A stretch of DNA of 64,000 bases from an uncultured Allomuricauda sp. GTDB taxonomy: Bacteria; Bacteroidota; Bacteroidia; Flavobacteriales; Flavobacteriaceae. A program made the position numbers and the translations under genes. The notes under the pieces were generated by a model. It was not told where the DNA came from. It made no database searches and was given only the letters and a program-made list of their open reading frames with translations. How positions within the stretch are numbered: the first letter of the stretch is position 1; each line of letters starts with the position of its first letter. The stretch covers positions 62,001-126,000 of the forward strand of contig NZ_CAMYIC010000057.1 in NCBI RefSeq assembly GCF_947258355.1, written 5' to 3'. Below, piece by piece: positions 63,907 to 64,000 of this stretch.

Positions 63907-64000
63907 ATGAAAAAAGTCTTATTACTCTTTGCATTTTCCTTAACTCTTTTAACCGTTAAGGCTCAAAAGGAACCTTACGTTATTTACAACGCCAAAGGGA
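63907..64000 (+). CDS. Probable ChaN-family protein, N-terminal fragment
   Basis: Only 31 codons are visible. The peptide starts MKKVLLLFAFSLTLL, a signal peptide ending near VKAQ, then KEPYVIYNAKG. The mature opening resembles Bacteroidota ChaN proteins (haem-binding erythromycin esterase-like fold), which begin with a Tyr-x-x-(Phe/Tyr)-Asn-x-Lys-Gly pattern. There is no lipobox cysteine, so it is not a lipoprotein in this copy. It is 11 bases after gnd and probably co-transcribed with it. The name is tentative. Confidence 0.45.
   Translation, partial: MKKVLLLFAFSLTLLTVKAQKEPYVIYNAKG

Overview
The window is ordinary, gene-dense chromosome of a member of the Bacteroidota, almost certainly family Flavobacteriaceae. 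An Allomuricauda/Muricauda-like genus is my inference; there is no rRNA here to test it. The signs are promoters of the Bacteroidota type (TTG, 18-20 bases, TAnnTTTG), almost no Shine-Dalgarno sequences, and lineage-restricted families (DUF4249, DUF4252, DUF4294, DUF6090, DUF6095, DUF6495, TonB receptors with a carboxypeptidase-like regulatory domain). Other signs are a SerB-SerA fusion, long GAPDH and monomeric isocitrate dehydrogenase. I see no rRNA, tRNA, IS element, prophage, CRISPR array or recognisable defence island.

Layout. 0-9.3 kb: mltG (partial), a GNAT acetyltransferase and dapF on the minus strand; then htrA, GAPDH, a membrane coiled-coil protein, trmD, rplS, a 620-base gap that looks like a structured RNA gene, and icd. 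9.4-13.7 kb: a TonB receptor with two tandem DUF4249 lipoproteins. 13.7-22.6 kb: gluconate-type permease, M42 peptidase, NUDIX, hisS, small conserved proteins, the rpsF-rpsR-rplI operon and a LytTR regulator. 22.6-33 kb: nadC-yihY-DUF2147-priA operon, rlmH, serB-serA fusion, an ICMT-like methyltransferase, rdgB and a DEAD-box helicase. 33-47.6 kb: a lipoprotein amylase, VOC, SRPBCC and TrmH genes, an amidohydrolase, a frameshifted M20 peptidase, DUF6090, penicillin acylase, sirtuin, haem-binding protein and purB. 47.6-52.4 kb: MscS, an ECF sigma/anti-sigma/DUF4252 cassette and an S41 protease. 52.4-57.7 kb: vitamin B12 uptake, with btuB behind a cobalamin riboswitch and divergent btuFCD. 57.7-64 kb: rmuC, a small membrane protein, an acyl-CoA thioesterase, then the oxidative pentose phosphate genes pgl-zwf divergent from gnd, and the start of a probable ChaN lipoprotein.

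How genes work together. BtuB (outer membrane), BtuF (lipoprotein), BtuC and BtuD form a complete B12 import route, with the riboswitch shutting off btuB when B12 is plentiful. Zwf, Pgl and Gnd carry glucose-6-phosphate to ribulose-5-phosphate and share a divergent control region with a perfect inverted repeat. The ECF sigma, its membrane anti-sigma-like protein and two DUF4252 proteins form a self-contained envelope-response cassette.

The most promising undescribed item is the 6.50-7.03 kb gap. It has a plausible promoter, a chain of perfect hairpins and its own strong terminator, but no credible ORF. No large new multi-gene system is evident. Several convergent gene pairs abut or overlap, and one M20 peptidase gene carries a one-base frameshift.
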